Positions 31,464 to 42,801 are shown, counted from the first letter of the stretch. The stretch is DNA of 64,000 nt from Mycosphaerella arachidis (GCA_001297265.1 LIHB01000006.1:602261-666260); one strand, 5' to 3'. Made by a program: numbers and translations. Notes: generated by a model not told the origin, from the sequence alone.

Positions 31464-33668
31464 CTACTCCTTCTCTTCCTCCTTGCCCTCGTACGCTGGG
31501 AGACGTTGCTGTACATCGCTCCATGACCACTTGCCCTTCACGACCTTGGCAATTGCCTCGACGATCTCGTCCAGGCTAGCGCGGACTTGCTTCGTGCTGT
31601 CGCGGTCACGGAGGGTGAATGTGCCGGCTGTCTTGCCTTCTAGTGATTCGTAGTCGATAGTGATGCCGAAAGGAATACCCAGCTCGTCGTTGCGGGAGTA
31701 TCGCTTTCCGATGCTGACACCAGATTGGTCGACCTTGTAGGATAGTCCTTCCTCATCTAGTCTGTCCTCGAGTTGCTGGATCAGTGGTGCGAACTTTTGG
31801 TCCTTCTGCAGTGGCACGACCAACACCTTCATGGGTGCGACGGTAGGCTTGAAGGACATGACTGATCGGGCCTCGTCACCCTCTCTGAACCAGTAAGCGT
31901 GCTCAAGCAGGTGGTAGAGAATACGACCAATACCGAAAGATGGCTCGATCACGTTGGGCACGAACTCGCGCATCGTCACAGTCCGCTTCTCCTTCTCGAT
32001 CTTGACGAGGTCTTTCTCGAGCTCGACCTTACCAAGGTTGGGCACCTCCACCTCGACCTTGCCCTCTTTCTGTAAGCTAATGCTAAGCTTCTCCTTGATA
32101 TCTTGAGTAAGATCATCGAGAGCAGCTTGGACAGTGCCAGCATCTTTCTTGAATTTGGGACCAGACTTCTTCTTGTCTAGCTGTGCAACGTACTCTTCGA
32201 TGTGCTGTGGCTCCTTGAGTGGCTCGCGGATACGCAAGGGTACACCAGTGGCCTTCTCGTGCACACTCAGATCGTAAGCACTTCTATCTGCGCAGCCAAC
32301 GCATTCAACCCAGCCGTAAGAGCCCTGGAGCTCGCAGTCCCAGCAGTCGGAGGCGTAGTGTGCCATTTCATTGGCCATGTGTTGTCGGAATCGTAGCTTC
32401 TTAGTGTCGACACCAATGCGCTCCATGAATCGATATATGCGAACGAGGAAATAGCCGAGGGTTTCGTTGTCTACCAGCTTTGTCTGCACCGCTTTGCCAA
32501 TCGTCATTGTCTGTGGTGTCGTCGAGGGTGAGATGCCCTTTGCCTCGTTACCAGATTGAGTATCGCGGTCAAGCAGAGGAAGTTCGACGTCTTTGACTGA
32601 AGCGAATTTGGGGTGCTTCTTGCCACCCTCAGCGTCCACGAAGTGCTCGACCTCTGCCATCAAGAACTCTCGAACTCGAAGAAGGCCGTTCCTAGGAGAC
32701 AACTCATTGCGGAAACTGTATCCAATTGATGCAGAAGCGAATGGTAGCTGGCCGTCGCTGTACTCGACAAGCTTTGGGAATGACAAGAATTGACCTTGGG
32801 CTGTTTCCGGTCGGAGGTAAGCCTGCTCCTTGCCGGACATGCCCAGTTGTGTTGGGAACATGAGGTTGACCTCGACAGGATCTGTGACTTCGTTTCCAGT
32901 GACTGGATTCAGCATCTTGTGGTCCCTGATCATCTGGCCCCACTGAGCAACTGTGTCGTCTAGGGTGGCCAGAATGTCGTTGTACTGTTGAACAACGGCG
33001 TCATCGAGCTTGACGGCGGCATTCTTGACTTTAGACGCCTTCTTCTTTTTCTTTGGATCTTCTGGCTCATCGCTGAATTTCTCACCACGAGCTTCCTTGT
33101 CACCCTTTAGACGTGCTTCAAGAACATCTTTGATCAAGTGATCAGCACGCAGAATGTCACCAGTCTTCGAGTCCTTGCACATGAAGTCATTAAACCTCTC
33201 AACGTGGCCAGAGGCTTTAAAGACCGGGTATGGAGTCAACATGGAGCACTTCAGCTCCATCATCTTCTCTGATCGGACGAAGTGATCTCTCCAGATGTTG
33301 GTGAATTCTGCCTCAATGGCAGCTAGTGGTGGACCATAATCGAAAAGACCCTTTGTACCGCCATATGGTTCAAAGGACTGCCAGTAAAATTGCTTCCGCT
33401 TGATGAGTGACTCGAACGCATCGCGGTTGAAAGGCTGACCAGCGCGAGTCTTGTAGTCGTCCGCCATGCTTGGGCTTCGAGAGTTGCCTGTCCTGACGGG
33501 AACCTGGAACTTCTGTAAAGACGCCGATTGAGAGAAAGCTCTGCTCCAATCGGAAATGAAACTTCGTGGCCTGCTGTAGGTACGAGGTGATTTCGAGTTC
33601 ACGAAACGACTCGATGTCTCTTTTATGTGTTGCAGGCTGGTGACTCTTGTTGTGGTGGAGGGAAGCAT
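31464..33668 (-). CDS. GRS1: Glycyl-tRNA synthetase, probably dual-targeted (cytosol and mitochondria)
   Basis: A single exon of 734 codons. It charges glycine tRNA with ATP and is a class II homodimer. Core signals are KQFYWQSFEPYGGTKGLFDYGP, LRPETAQGQFLSF, motif 2 SYSFRNELSPRNGLLRVREF near residues 315-335, a Cys-rich turn DCELQGSYGWVECVGCADR, and motif 3 IEPSFGIGRILYHLLEHAYW, followed by the anticodon-binding domain (LVVPLQKDQKFAPLIQQLE). Residues 1-67 are Ser/Arg-rich with almost no acidic residues and include FSQSAS, a good mitochondrial presequence. A second in-frame ATG at 33467 (M68, MADDYKTRAGQPF) starts where cytosolic homologues begin. So one gene probably makes both forms by alternative starts, as known for yeast GRS1. 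It ends in an acidic Glu/Lys tail. Confidence 0.95.
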   Translation of the reverse strand: MLPSTTTRVTSLQHIKETSSRFVNSKSPRTYSRPRSFISDWSRAFSQSASLQKFQVPVRTGNSRSPSMADDYKTRAGQPFNRDAFESLIKRKQFYWQSFEPYGGTKGLFDYGPPLAAIEAEFTNIWRDHFVRSEKMMELKCSMLTPYPVFKASGHVERFNDFMCKDSKTGDILRADHLIKDVLEARLKGDKEARGEKFSDEPEDPKKKKKASKVKNAAVKLDDAVVQQYNDILATLDDTVAQWGQMIRDHKMLNPVTGNEVTDPVEVNLMFPTQLGMSGKEQAYLRPETAQGQFLSFPKLVEYSDGQLPFASASIGYSFRNELSPRNGLLRVREFLMAEVEHFVDAEGGKKHPKFASVKDVELPLLDRDTQSGNEAKGISPSTTPQTMTIGKAVQTKLVDNETLGYFLVRIYRFMERIGVDTKKLRFRQHMANEMAHYASDCWDCELQGSYGWVECVGCADRSAYDLSVHEKATGVPLRIREPLKEPQHIEEYVAQLDKKKSGPKFKKDAGTVQAALDDLTQDIKEKLSISLQKEGKVEVEVPNLGKVELEKDLVKIEKEKRTVTMREFVPNVIEPSFGIGRILYHLLEHAYWFREGDEARSVMSFKPTVAPMKVLVVPLQKDQKFAPLIQQLEDRLDEEGLSYKVDQSGVSIGKRYSRNDELGIPFGITIDYESLEGKTAGTFTLRDRDSTKQVRASLDEIVEAIAKVVKGKWSWSDVQQRLPAYEGKEEEKE

Positions 33669-33959
33669 ATAACGACAGAGTTGTGTTCAATGGCTCTAAA
33701 TGTAGAGATGCAGTACACCGCCGAGTTGAGTATAGACACCGCAGATGCTGACGAGCCGTGTATGATGTGGAACGTAGTTGTCCAGGGAGATATGAGTCGT
33801 GGCCGCTGTGCACGAAACAGGCCGCTAAGATTATTCGTCTGTGCATCTCCACATTGCATGGGAAGAGCTTCCGGCGTCAGCCACAAGGAGCGCCACACCT
33901 GGGAATCTTTTTTCCAATCGCATGCCATCGCGACTCTGGCAGAGATCGTACACAGCAAC
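33669..33959. promoter_or_regulatory. Bidirectional promoter between GRS1 and RPF1
   Basis: Only 291 bp separate the divergent start codons of a tRNA synthetase and a ribosome-assembly factor. The RPF1 frame is open through it (to 33627), but the extension is not protein-like and overlaps the GRS1 start, so I treat it as leader. Confidence 0.5.
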
Positions 33960-35267
33960 ATGGCGTCGTCAAAACCCCTCAAGATTGGCAACAAAATCAA
34001 ACGCCAGGAGCAACATCTAAAAGCGAAGAAGCTGAAGGAGAGCACGAAGCGAGACGATCGGCTGCGACGGAGGAGACATGAAGATAAGAATCCACAGTTG
34101 CGAGCGCAGAGACAGGCGAAGAACGTCCCACAAACAATAGACAGCAAGCGAACGTGGGACGAGGTCGAGGACGCGGACGAAGACGAGGTGAGACTGGACA
34201 GAGCAGTCAACATTCTGAACCCTAAGCGGAGAAAAGTCGAGAAAGATGCGCCGGAAAGTGAAGGCGAAGGCTTGACGAGTGGGAAGCTGGAAGCCTTGGA
34301 AAAGGCGCAGGAGAGGGAGGAGAACGGCGAGGAGGAAGAAGATGAAGATGACGATGAGCGCGACAGCATGTTGGACTCCGACTCAGAGGAAGAGGACGAC
34401 GAAGATGCACCCGACACCTCATCAAATCGCAAACGTCCCGACCGCGCACCCAGCGAAGCACCCTCAGCAGCACCCTCGGCCGCCACCGCAGTCACAGCAG
34501 CAACAGACATGACAGTCCGCCCCGAAGCCCTCAAAGCCAAATTCCCCAACCTCTTCGAAGAGTCCGACCGCGAACCCAAAGTCCTCCTCACAACCTCAAT
34601 AAACTCCACCCTCCACCACGAAGCCGAGCTCCTCACCACCCTCTTCCCCAACTGCACCTACATCAAACGCACCGCAAACTTCCACAGCTACAAATACTCC
34701 ATCCGCGAGATCGCCTCCTACGCCGCCGCCCCATCACGCGGCTACACGCACATCGTCGTGCTCAACGAGGATCTCAAGAAGCCCAAAGGCCTGGACATCG
34801 TCCACCTCCCCCACGGGCCCATGTTCCACTTCAGCATCTCCAACTGGATCCCCGGGGCCCGCCTCCCAGGGCATGGAAACCCCACAAACCACTACCCCGA
34901 ACTAATCCTCAACGGCTTCAAAACACCTCTGGGTCTTCTCGCCGCTCACCTATTCAAATCTCTCTTCCCACCGCGACCCGAGATTCAAGGGAGACAGGTG
35001 GTAACACTGCACAATCAGCGCGATTACATTTTCGTGCGGCGGCATCGCTACGTCTTTAGGGATAAGAAGAGTACGGAGAAAGTGATTCAAGGCACGGATG
35101 GAAAGCCGATGAAGGGCGCCGAAGATATAAGGGCGGGCTTGCAGGAGCTGGGACCGAGGTTCACGCTCAAACTGAGAAGGGTTGACAAAGGGATTCAGAG
35201 GGCGAGTGGGCAGGAGTGGGAGTGGAAGGCTGGGGATGAGAAGGTCAGGACGAGGTTCAGTTTGTAG
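33960..35267 (+). CDS. RPF1: Ribosome production factor 1 (Brix domain protein)
   Basis: A single exon, 435 aa, from the ATG at 33960 (MASSKPLKIGNKIKRQEQH). The N-terminus is strongly basic and nucleolar-type. Residues about 60-190 are an acidic Glu/Asp and Ala/Ser/Pro insert. The Brix domain covers about 205-410: KVLLTTSINSTLHHEAELL, FPNCTYIKR, HIVVLNEDLKKPKGLDIVHL, GPMFHFSISNWIPG, YPELILNGFKTPLG, and the VVTLHNQRDYIFVRRHRYVF beta region. The C-terminal GPRFTLKLRRVDKG is typical. Rpf1 acts in the nucleolus in 27S pre-rRNA processing and 60S subunit assembly. The protein is longer than the roughly 295-aa yeast form because of the acidic insert. Confidence 0.93.
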   Translation: MASSKPLKIGNKIKRQEQHLKAKKLKESTKRDDRLRRRRHEDKNPQLRAQRQAKNVPQTIDSKRTWDEVEDADEDEVRLDRAVNILNPKRRKVEKDAPESEGEGLTSGKLEALEKAQEREENGEEEEDEDDDERDSMLDSDSEEEDDEDAPDTSSNRKRPDRAPSEAPSAAPSAATAVTAATDMTVRPEALKAKFPNLFEESDREPKVLLTTSINSTLHHEAELLTTLFPNCTYIKRTANFHSYKYSIREIASYAAAPSRGYTHIVVLNEDLKKPKGLDIVHLPHGPMFHFSISNWIPGARLPGHGNPTNHYPELILNGFKTPLGLLAAHLFKSLFPPRPEIQGRQVVTLHNQRDYIFVRRHRYVFRDKKSTEKVIQGTDGKPMKGAEDIRAGLQELGPRFTLKLRRVDKGIQRASGQEWEWKAGDEKVRTRFSL

Positions 35268-36203
35268 AAGTCTTTGTACCCAGCATGACACCAAAGAGGA
35301 AATGAGAGCTTCAAAGGGGCACTGTCGTGAGCATGAACGCATCATCTCCATTCGATCCTATTATTACTACTCATATCGACCGTTGTCTCTTGGTCCCATC
35401 AGCGAACGAACGCAGTACAGTGCACAAACTTGTAAAACAATCGCATTCTTATCCTGCCCCGTGACAGTGATGTCCAAGAGATCTGTCATAGCTCAGCAGA
35501 CAAGGTAAACATCCCCTCCCGTCCTGATCCTTCCCTCCACATAAGCGCCTTGATTGTGCACGAGCCCCAGCGTGAGCCAGGAACAAGAAAAATGTCCCGT
35601 CCCAGCTCGGCCAAAACCCAGAACAAAGTACAAAGCACAATTGCGACATCTCTTTCTCCATCCTCGCTTTGACGCCGTAAAAATGCGCAACGCGTAAAAT
35701 CACATAAAACAGCAGCCGTTTCAATCAATCGATTATTACCCAACAACTTCCATCTCGTCTCCACCAGCGGCGGCGGTGATGACGGATATGTTGATGTGGT
35801 GGTCTTAGTATCAGTAATGCAAAAGCGCGCATCCATAAGAGAGATGATGCAACAAGGTTCGATCTTTTCTTTCGTGTTGTCATTGGATAGTCGTCAGATG
35901 AAGGGTGGGCAGCGAGCTCCAGGGTTGTCTTCTCTACTTCTTTTGGTGTTGTGTGTGGCGTCGTGGATCATTCTCGTATCGGTCATCCGATCGTCAGCGG
36001 TCTTGTCGTCGTCGTCGGAAAGGCGAGAGACAGTAAGGATGCCTGTCGATCTCGCGTTTCAAGTTGTCTCGTCTTTTCTTTTCTGATGCTAGTCATGCTT
36101 CATTCATAAGTCATGCTTCCTTCCATGGGTTGGTGTTCGTAGGCGAATCCGCACGTGGATTATAGCTTGACGAGCGCCCATCACTCAGTGAGTCGCCACA
36201 CCT
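35268..36203. other. Convergent 3' spacer
   Basis: 936 bp between the RPF1 stop and the stop of the RRM/R3H gene. Expected to hold two 3' UTRs. A few short frames without family resemblance are present and nothing else is recognised. Confidence 0.45.
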
Positions 36204-38105
36204 CTAGTGCTCGACAGTGATTTCTGCAGAGGAGCTCTGTTGCGAGAGCTCGTCGCTGTTGCGCTGAGCGTGGCCGTTCTGTCTGCGAGGAAAGCCGGCA
36301 CCTCCAAGTGGGCCGCGAGGTTGACGTTCAGGTCCGCCCTGCAAAGCACTGCGAGATTGGGAGCGGTCGTCGTACGTTGTGCTGAAGGAGCGGTTGCTGC
36401 CAATAGGTCCTGGGTTCTCGCGGTCCCAAGAGGGGAAGCCACGGAGACCGCGTGGGCTACCTCCAAACCCTTGACCAAGGTTCATGTTTCCGAGGCCGTT
36501 GATAATGTTAGTCGTATCTCCGCGCTCAGCCAAGCTGGAGGTGGGTGTTATGAGTGTAGGTGTATTAGATTGCGCACTGTCGCGGCCGAAGTCTTGCTGA
36601 AGACGGGCGACATTGTTGCTCAATGCGGCGGGAAAGCTGGCCGTAGATGGCACGGGAGATGGTGTGTAAGATCGTAGATCTGCAAATGACTTCGCGGAAC
36701 GCAGATTGCTGCCAGCGGCCAGTCCATGGGGCGAGTCATGGTAGCCAAGGTAGCCAGAGGCTTGATGTCGCAGGTTTGAGGCGCCGTAGTAGCCTTCGTT
36801 GGCACGGACATCACTGAAGTCAGTCGTGGCGGCCCGGTTAAGCGCACGGCGTTGATCGGTCTGCAAGTTCTGTATGGATGGCATTGGAGGACTCAAGCGC
36901 TGGTGGCCTTCCTTGAAGACGTGCACTGCTCGTCGATCCGACTCGCCCTTGGATGCGTGACCGAGACCCATGTGGTGTGCGAGGGTATGTACAATTCGTC
37001 GCTCGGGTGGGGACAACGTAGGCGAGAACACCAGCAGATTCCTCGACGTGTCTTCCTTGAACAAGAGCAGCTTCGAGTAATGCTGTAGAGCTGCCGGGTC
37101 ATTCAGATCGACCTCGACGCCGGCACTGGGGTCTGGGAATGAGCTGGGCAGACCGTTGCGAGCTGTCTGGTTGCGTGCCGATACTGGTGAAGGCGAGCCA
37201 GCCATGATGCGAGACGATAGAGAGGAAGCAGATGCCTGTGTCTGGAGTGTCTGTGGCGCCATCGGGCGGTGTTGTTCTTCAAGCTGACCCCGTCGCTCAC
37301 GCTTCTCGCGCTCTATGCGTTCGCGCTCGGCGGCTGGCAGCATCTTCTTGTACTCGACTCGCAGCTTCCGCCCGTTAAGCTCAAAGTGGTTCATCGAATC
37401 GATGACTGTCGCCGTCTCTTCTGGGTTGGTGAAGTTGGCGAAAGCCAGACCACGAAACACGCCGTTGTCGAAGTGGTAGTTGAACGCGTACGGCAAGGGC
37501 AGACCCATGTCCGTCATGATGCCCACCAGCTGCTCTTTCTTGATGGCGAAGGGAATGTTCTTGATGACAATGGCGGTGGGTATCAGCTCCTCGTCCGGCT
37601 CAGAAATCTCCTGGCGACCGTATTGTGGGCCGCCCATGCCGCCTAGTCCAGCTGCGTATGGGTTCATTGACATCTGCTGGTTCTGATCGAGCCATGCCTG
37701 AATGATAGTTAGTGACCAACTCCTCCGCTATAATGCGTGCTGTCTTACCGAAGGCATGGCCGATCTGCCTCCACGCGAGGGAGGCTTCCTCAGTCCAGTG
37801 CCGCCCAGGCCGTTCAGAGTAGTGTTCTGCCCGAATGCGCCTGCATTCCACGACTGCCCACCCATATCGTAGCCATTGCTGTAGCCTCCCACCGTCGCGT
37901 TGCGCATGTCGTTCGGGTTGAATCTGTTTCCACCATTGAAGTTGGCCTGCGCGTGATCTTCGGCCGTGTAGAGACCGGATGGGAGGTGGCCGTAGGCTTC
38001 GAACTGCTGGCGTGAGTTTTGGCGGTGCAGCGAATTCTGGCGCTGGGAAGTCGGCGAGCGGTTCTGGGGACCGTCGTAGTACATATCGAAGTGCTGGTTG
38101 TTCAT
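36204..38105 (-). CDS. RRM + R3H RNA-binding protein (Pin4/Cip1-Cip2-like)
   Basis: Two exons, 38105..37749 and 37697..36204; total 1851 nt, 616 aa; a 51-bp intron with GTAAGA donor, a CTAAC branch and CAG acceptor, phase 0. An RRM spans about 158-236 (TAIVIKNIPFAI as RNP2, NGVFRGLAFANF as RNP1). A basic helix ERERIEREKRERRGQ follows. An R3H domain lies near 318-383 (LNDPAALQHYSKLLLF ... ERRIVHTLAHHMGLGHASKG). The rest is Ser/Asn/Gln-rich low-complexity sequence. This arrangement is that of budding-yeast Pin4/Mdt1 and fission-yeast Cip1/Cip2, cytoplasmic mRNA-binding proteins linked to stress and cell-cycle transcripts. The N-terminal 119 residues are unstructured (Asn/Gln/Gly). The start is the first ATG of an open frame upstream of the intron. 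Confidence 0.9.
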
Positions 38106-40962
38106 GGCTTCGCGCGGCGCACGCCGGGGGTGGGACGTGGTGTCTTGCGGTGAAAAAGCCTGCGGGGGAGTGATGCTTGCTCCCTAACACGACGCCAAGG
38201 CTGCACTAAGCAGTGCTATGCGGCCAGCTCGGGGGGTCGGGGGATGAGGTGTAATACAGGAGGCGCTGTAGGAGTGTGGAGGAGGTGTGGGTGGGTGCGT
38301 GTGTGTGTCTGTGTGTGTGTGTCTGGGTGGTGATATGGGATATGCTGCTGTTGCTTGCGTGCGGGTGCAGCTGCGCGGGCGTCCAGTGCTAGCAGTCTTC
38401 GTCTCCAGCTGCAGGTTGTCGTCCGTAAATCGTGGCGTGCCGTAACCTCGTTAAGCTGCGTCGACAGCGCGGACAAAGAACGGCAGTGGCACACACGGCA
38501 GCAGTGCGGTACGCTCACGTCTGTTGATACAAAGGTCGATGTGATAGGCGTGGCGGCGGACACGCGCACCAAGGCCTGGCGTTGCAAGGAAGGTGGGAAG
38601 CAAATTCGGACGAGGCCCACAGCTGGCTTGTAAAGTCAAGTCAGGCATGTACAGTACTTGGTAGACCCGTTACGTCGATTTGCTCGCTCAGAGGATGGCC
38701 TCGTGTCACACCCGCAGCGCCAGCCTTGGGGAGATGGGAGGTGTCGTCTGGTTGTGCTGACACACGGCGTACACAGCGCTCCCGCGAACGACGGTGGTAG
38801 AGATGGTGAAACAAGGTCGAAAGCAGAGCCTGGAAGATCAAGACAGAGGAGAAGCAGAGAATGAACTTCGCCAGGAGTCTTAGGAGCAGAGCAAAAACGC
38901 GTTCTTCAGGGACCAGGGTGCTACTCAGGAGGTCATTGCACATCTGCCTCCAGGACAACATCCGGTAGGTAATAAAGGGGGCAAAGCGACGATGTGCACC
39001 CGACGCTGCTTGCACGATGCGGTTCCCAGCATGACGCTCAAGCTTTACCCAAAGCCTAATAAAACTAATACGACCGCCTTATGTATCCGCGTCCACGCTT
39101 GGAGTAGTATGCAGACCCAAACGGCCGGCGACGATGTGCACAGCATCTCCCCGTTCAAGCAGCGTCGTCAGACCACGATGCTATTCTCCGATTTGACGAC
39201 GTAGCGGGCTTCTCATCTGCCAATCGCTGCCGCGTATCATCGCCTGGCTGCCGACGACATGCACCTCTCATCTCTGTTTCGAGAGTGCAGTATTAATTTT
39301 CTGGCACATTTCTCGCCGCCCGCCACGGCCAGCACCACCGCCGCCACGCTGCCGTGCGAGTACACTTGGAAGCCTATGCGGCCAGAGCATGGATAGCTGC
39401 TTGACCAACGACAGCGTGCATGCTGTTGTCGCGTATGAGCGGCTGCAGAGAGCAAGCGATGAGAATGTGTGTCTCAGAGACCGCAGCCAATCACACCTTG
39501 CGTCCGATACCCAGCTACATGCTGCCTCCAAATCACTCGCATGACTGATGACTTGAGAGATCTTTGTACACTGCTCCAGCCAAGATCTCCTGCCGCCCGC
39601 TGATCATCAACTCAGCACGAGGTACCGGCGGCCCGCTCCATGGCAACCTTCAAAACTGCCAACGGCATCTCCAAACCATCCAACCCCGTCATCAGCGGCC
39701 GGGACTCGCAGTGTAGAAACAAGGACTCGATACCCCAACATTGGCTCCGCAGATGCATCTCTCGCCAGCCCTCGATGCACTTGCGCTGCAGACACCTCGC
39801 TTCCAGTGTTTGCTTCATGCATCCCGATGACGTTTCCGATATGTACGCTCCTCGACAGAAAGTGGGGGTTCGATTTCTGTTGGTACTGATGAGTACACAA
39901 CACATGCGCGACATGCGCGACCAACTGCAACAAGGTAGGTTACCGACGACACACAAAGACCCACCCTCGCGGCAGCCTTGCCTTGTGGTAACACTGCAGC
40001 AGCACCAAGCTGTCTCGAGGGTACAGCCTTCGGATGCAGTCGGCTCTGCTTCCATGCTGCCGACTATTCCTCGCTCGAGCACATATCGCCTCTCCTACCG
40101 ATCCCATGATCGGAGCTGGAAGCTGTCCCTGCTGTAACGACTTCTCATTCACGCATCTCATATGCGTCAGGTGATCCATTTCCAAATGTCGCATATGTTA
40201 CAGCTACATGCAGTATCTGTGTGACCCGCCCGCAGCCCATCGTGTTCGATGCGGTTACCCGTCTTCAGACCTGTCAAAGGTTCTCTGGGTCAGTACAGGG
40301 CAGGGTACCCCGAAGGCCAGCAACATTAGGTGAAGTCTCCAACGCCAAGCACTCCATCTTCCCTCCCATGTCTGGCGTCATCAAAAACAGACCACGGGGT
40401 TATCGAGGGATCTTCTCAGATAACGATACACACAGCCCGATCGTAATCCACCGGATTCCTAGAGTCCGATCTGCCTCTGTAACCACAATATTGATTGCAG
40501 ACCACGGTGTTGTAGGGTTCGATAGTGCGCGCGTCTGTACTGTCAAGGCCTTGAAACACAACCGGCAGTGTTCAACAGGCTAATGAGACCGATCTGAGAC
40601 CGGCGCTGCCGACATGCTGGCGCGAAGAGATTTCAGTCATCACCTGGACGACGGTCACCGTGCCTGCGTTGTTTCATCTGCAAGCTTCGAATGGCGACAG
40701 GTTTCACGAACTGCCTTCACGTTGTGGTGAAGCATGAATACTTCGGAGCGCTGAATTCAGCAGGTATACCACCACACGCCGACAACCTAGACCTTGTAAG
40801 AGGAACACATCGACCAACAAAAACGACTTACCACGTGTAGCCTTTACCCATACGTACCGGCCCAGGGATAGCAAATTGAGGCTAGGCATGGAACATAACA
40901 TGATCGCCATGAAGTCATTTCAACGATTGCAGGCCTCGTGGAGCGGCGGAGCAGTTCCGATA
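38106..40962. other. Long intergenic region, no gene recognised
   Basis: 2.86 kb between the start of the RRM/R3H gene and the stop of the Lin1-like gene, the longest gene-free stretch outside the transposon island. The longest plus-strand frame (39640-40137, 165 codons) has no family resemblance and an opposing frame of similar length, so I do not call it. A GT-rich microsatellite sits near the left end. Confidence 0.45.
38285..38330. repeat. GT/CA-rich microsatellite
   Basis: An imperfect (GT)n tract with GGGT/GTCT interruptions, 180-225 bp upstream of the RRM/R3H start codon. On the coding strand it is a CA/CCCA run, so it lies in the promoter or 5' leader. Confidence 0.8.
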
Positions 40963-42345
40963 CTAGTCGACATCTAATAGTCTACTCCACTCACTTGCAC
41001 CAACTTCTCGAAACTCGACCCCTTCGCCGAAATAACCAGCTTCGTTCCATGCGATCATAGTCGGGAGATCGTATGGCCCATGCGCTTCACCGCCATCTCT
41101 AGCATCGCTCCAACGATACTCCCACTCCGATGATGCTCGGTCTCGTTGATCGGCACCAGCGGCAGCAGCTTCGGCAGGCGGTTGCCAGTCTTCGCCTGTC
41201 TCTTTGCGGTATTGCCGCATGAGCAGTTCGCGTTCTGCCTGGTAAATCTCAAGCTGGCCGCGTGAATATAATGCATCCGCGGCTCCTGTTATGGCTTCCA
41301 CAGCTTGCCTTCGAGCTTCCTCTCTAGGATCTGTGGCTGTGCCATTGGTGTTCCCCGGAGGCTCGTCCACATCCATACCATTGCGCTGCTTCTTCTGCTT
41401 CCACTTGGGGACTTTCTTCTCCTGTGGCTTGCCACGATTGAGTCGTTGCAATGCTTCCAGCGGACTTTCCCCTATTTCCAGTCGTGTTATGAGCGTAGAC
41501 AGCAGATCACTCGTAAGCAGCGCATCATCCGCCATAGCTTTCCGCCTCCTCTCATCCTCCCGCTTCTCTTGCGCCTCCTTCGCCTTCTTCATGTCCTTCT
41601 TACTCAGCCCATCCAGCCAGTTATCATTGACCGCATCAGGATCCGCCGCTTTCCTGACGTAATTTCCCGACTCATCGAACCTCCCATCTTCCTCCTCATC
41701 CTTCAAATTGAAAGCATCTAACCGCGGCGCATGCTTCTTCTTGCCTCCAGCCCCAATTTCCGCAGCAAGCTCATTCTCCATCTCTTCGTCGAGCTTATCC
41801 CGCTCTTCCTCATCCCCAGAAGACTCATCGTCTTCATCTTGATTGGAAGCCTTCCCCTTCCCCTTCCCACCCAGCAAAATTTCATCAGAAACTTTCCCAC
41901 CACTCGTACTGTTCATAACCTGTCCCTCAATCTCCTCCGCACTCATAAACCTCACATCTTTCCCCTTCTTCTTCCCCTCCCTCGCCACTTCATCGTCCTC
42001 ATCCCCGTCCTTCTCCTCTAAGTCCGCAAACATATCATCGTCTTCTTCATCTTGTGATTTGGCTGGTTTGTCCTTTCGCTTCGCTTTCTCTGCGGCTCGG
42101 GCGTTGAAGTTATCGTTGTCTGAATCCGATTCATAGCCGTCTATGTTGACTGCGTTGCGTTTTGTGTTGGTGCCGGACTTGCCTATCACATCGGCGTCGA
42201 GGATTAGGTCGTCTTCGGGAGCGTCTGCGGCGAGGGTGGATGGGTTGCGGTAATCGAAGCGGGGTTTCTTGGAGGCGTTGTCGTGGGTGCGGTTGAAGTC
42301 TTCGCCTGCGCGTTTTGGGCGCGCGGCGGAGGTTGGTTGGGACAT
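40963..42345 (-). CDS. LIN1: Lin1/CD2BP2-like GYF-domain protein (U5 snRNP-associated)
   Basis: A single exon, 460 aa. The N-terminus SQPTSAARPKRAGEDF and the block DVIGKSGTNTKRNAVNIDGYESDSD are typical of the CD2BP2/Lin1 family. A long acidic, Lys/Glu/Asp-rich middle follows, then DAFNLKDEEEDGRFDESGNY (also family-conserved) and WLDGLSKKDMKKAKEAQEKR. The C-terminal GYF-like domain covers about 403-456 (WEYRWSDARDG..AHGPYDLPTMIAWNEAGYF). CD2BP2/Lin1 binds the U5 snRNP protein Prp6/Dib1 region and Pro-rich ligands during tri-snRNP assembly in the nucleus. In the GYF motif the usual GPF is GPY, which is common in fungal homologues. Confidence 0.9.
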   Translation of the reverse strand: MSQPTSAARPKRAGEDFNRTHDNASKKPRFDYRNPSTLAADAPEDDLILDADVIGKSGTNTKRNAVNIDGYESDSDNDNFNARAAEKAKRKDKPAKSQDEEDDDMFADLEEKDGDEDDEVAREGKKKGKDVRFMSAEEIEGQVMNSTSGGKVSDEILLGGKGKGKASNQDEDDESSGDEEERDKLDEEMENELAAEIGAGGKKKHAPRLDAFNLKDEEEDGRFDESGNYVRKAADPDAVNDNWLDGLSKKDMKKAKEAQEKREDERRRKAMADDALLTSDLLSTLITRLEIGESPLEALQRLNRGKPQEKKVPKWKQKKQRNGMDVDEPPGNTNGTATDPREEARRQAVEAITGAADALYSRGQLEIYQAERELLMRQYRKETGEDWQPPAEAAAAGADQRDRASSEWEYRWSDARDGGEAHGPYDLPTMIAWNEAGYFGEGVEFREVGASEWSRLLDVD

Positions 42346-42801
42346 TGTGGAGTGGTGTGCTGGGGAGAGAGAGCGTGTATGGGAAGAGATTGAGGTGGTT
42401 TGGTATTGACATGTGAAGGTCGATAACGGCTGCAGGAAGCTTTCTTAGCGCGAGTCATGCATATTGATGTCATTAGAGTTCGGCTGGAGTTGCCTTGTGG
42501 TTTTGTGATTTCCACCACAGCAACAAACATCTTTGATATATCTCAACCCTCAGAACGTGCATCCTGCTGTTCGAGGCATCCACTACAACGATCATGCTTA
42601 GGCTATATTCGATCACCGATCGAGCGTTCTTTGAAGGCGATGCTGTGGATCGCCAGGCATCGAAAGGCTACTGTTGTCTCTAACACTCGTCGTGCCTCAG
42701 GGGCTAAGAATGTGTTTGGAGTACGGGTGAAATCTTGATACCTTGACTTGACAAAACCGAGAGCCTTCACGAAACCGTGATACGTTTTCGGAAGACTGCT
42801 T
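42346..42801. other. Short intergenic spacer
   Basis: 456 bp between the Lin1-like start and the RING-like stop, with only short frames. Nothing further is recognised. Confidence 0.45.

Noticed and set aside
33627..33959. N-terminal extension of RPF1 by 111 codons
   Set aside because: It overlaps the divergent GRS1 start and lacks similarity to Brix proteins, which begin at the basic MASSKPLKIGNK stretch.
39640..40137. 165-codon plus-strand frame in the long spacer
   Set aside because: No family resemblance, a similarly long frame on the opposite strand, and composition without codon bias. Probably chance.
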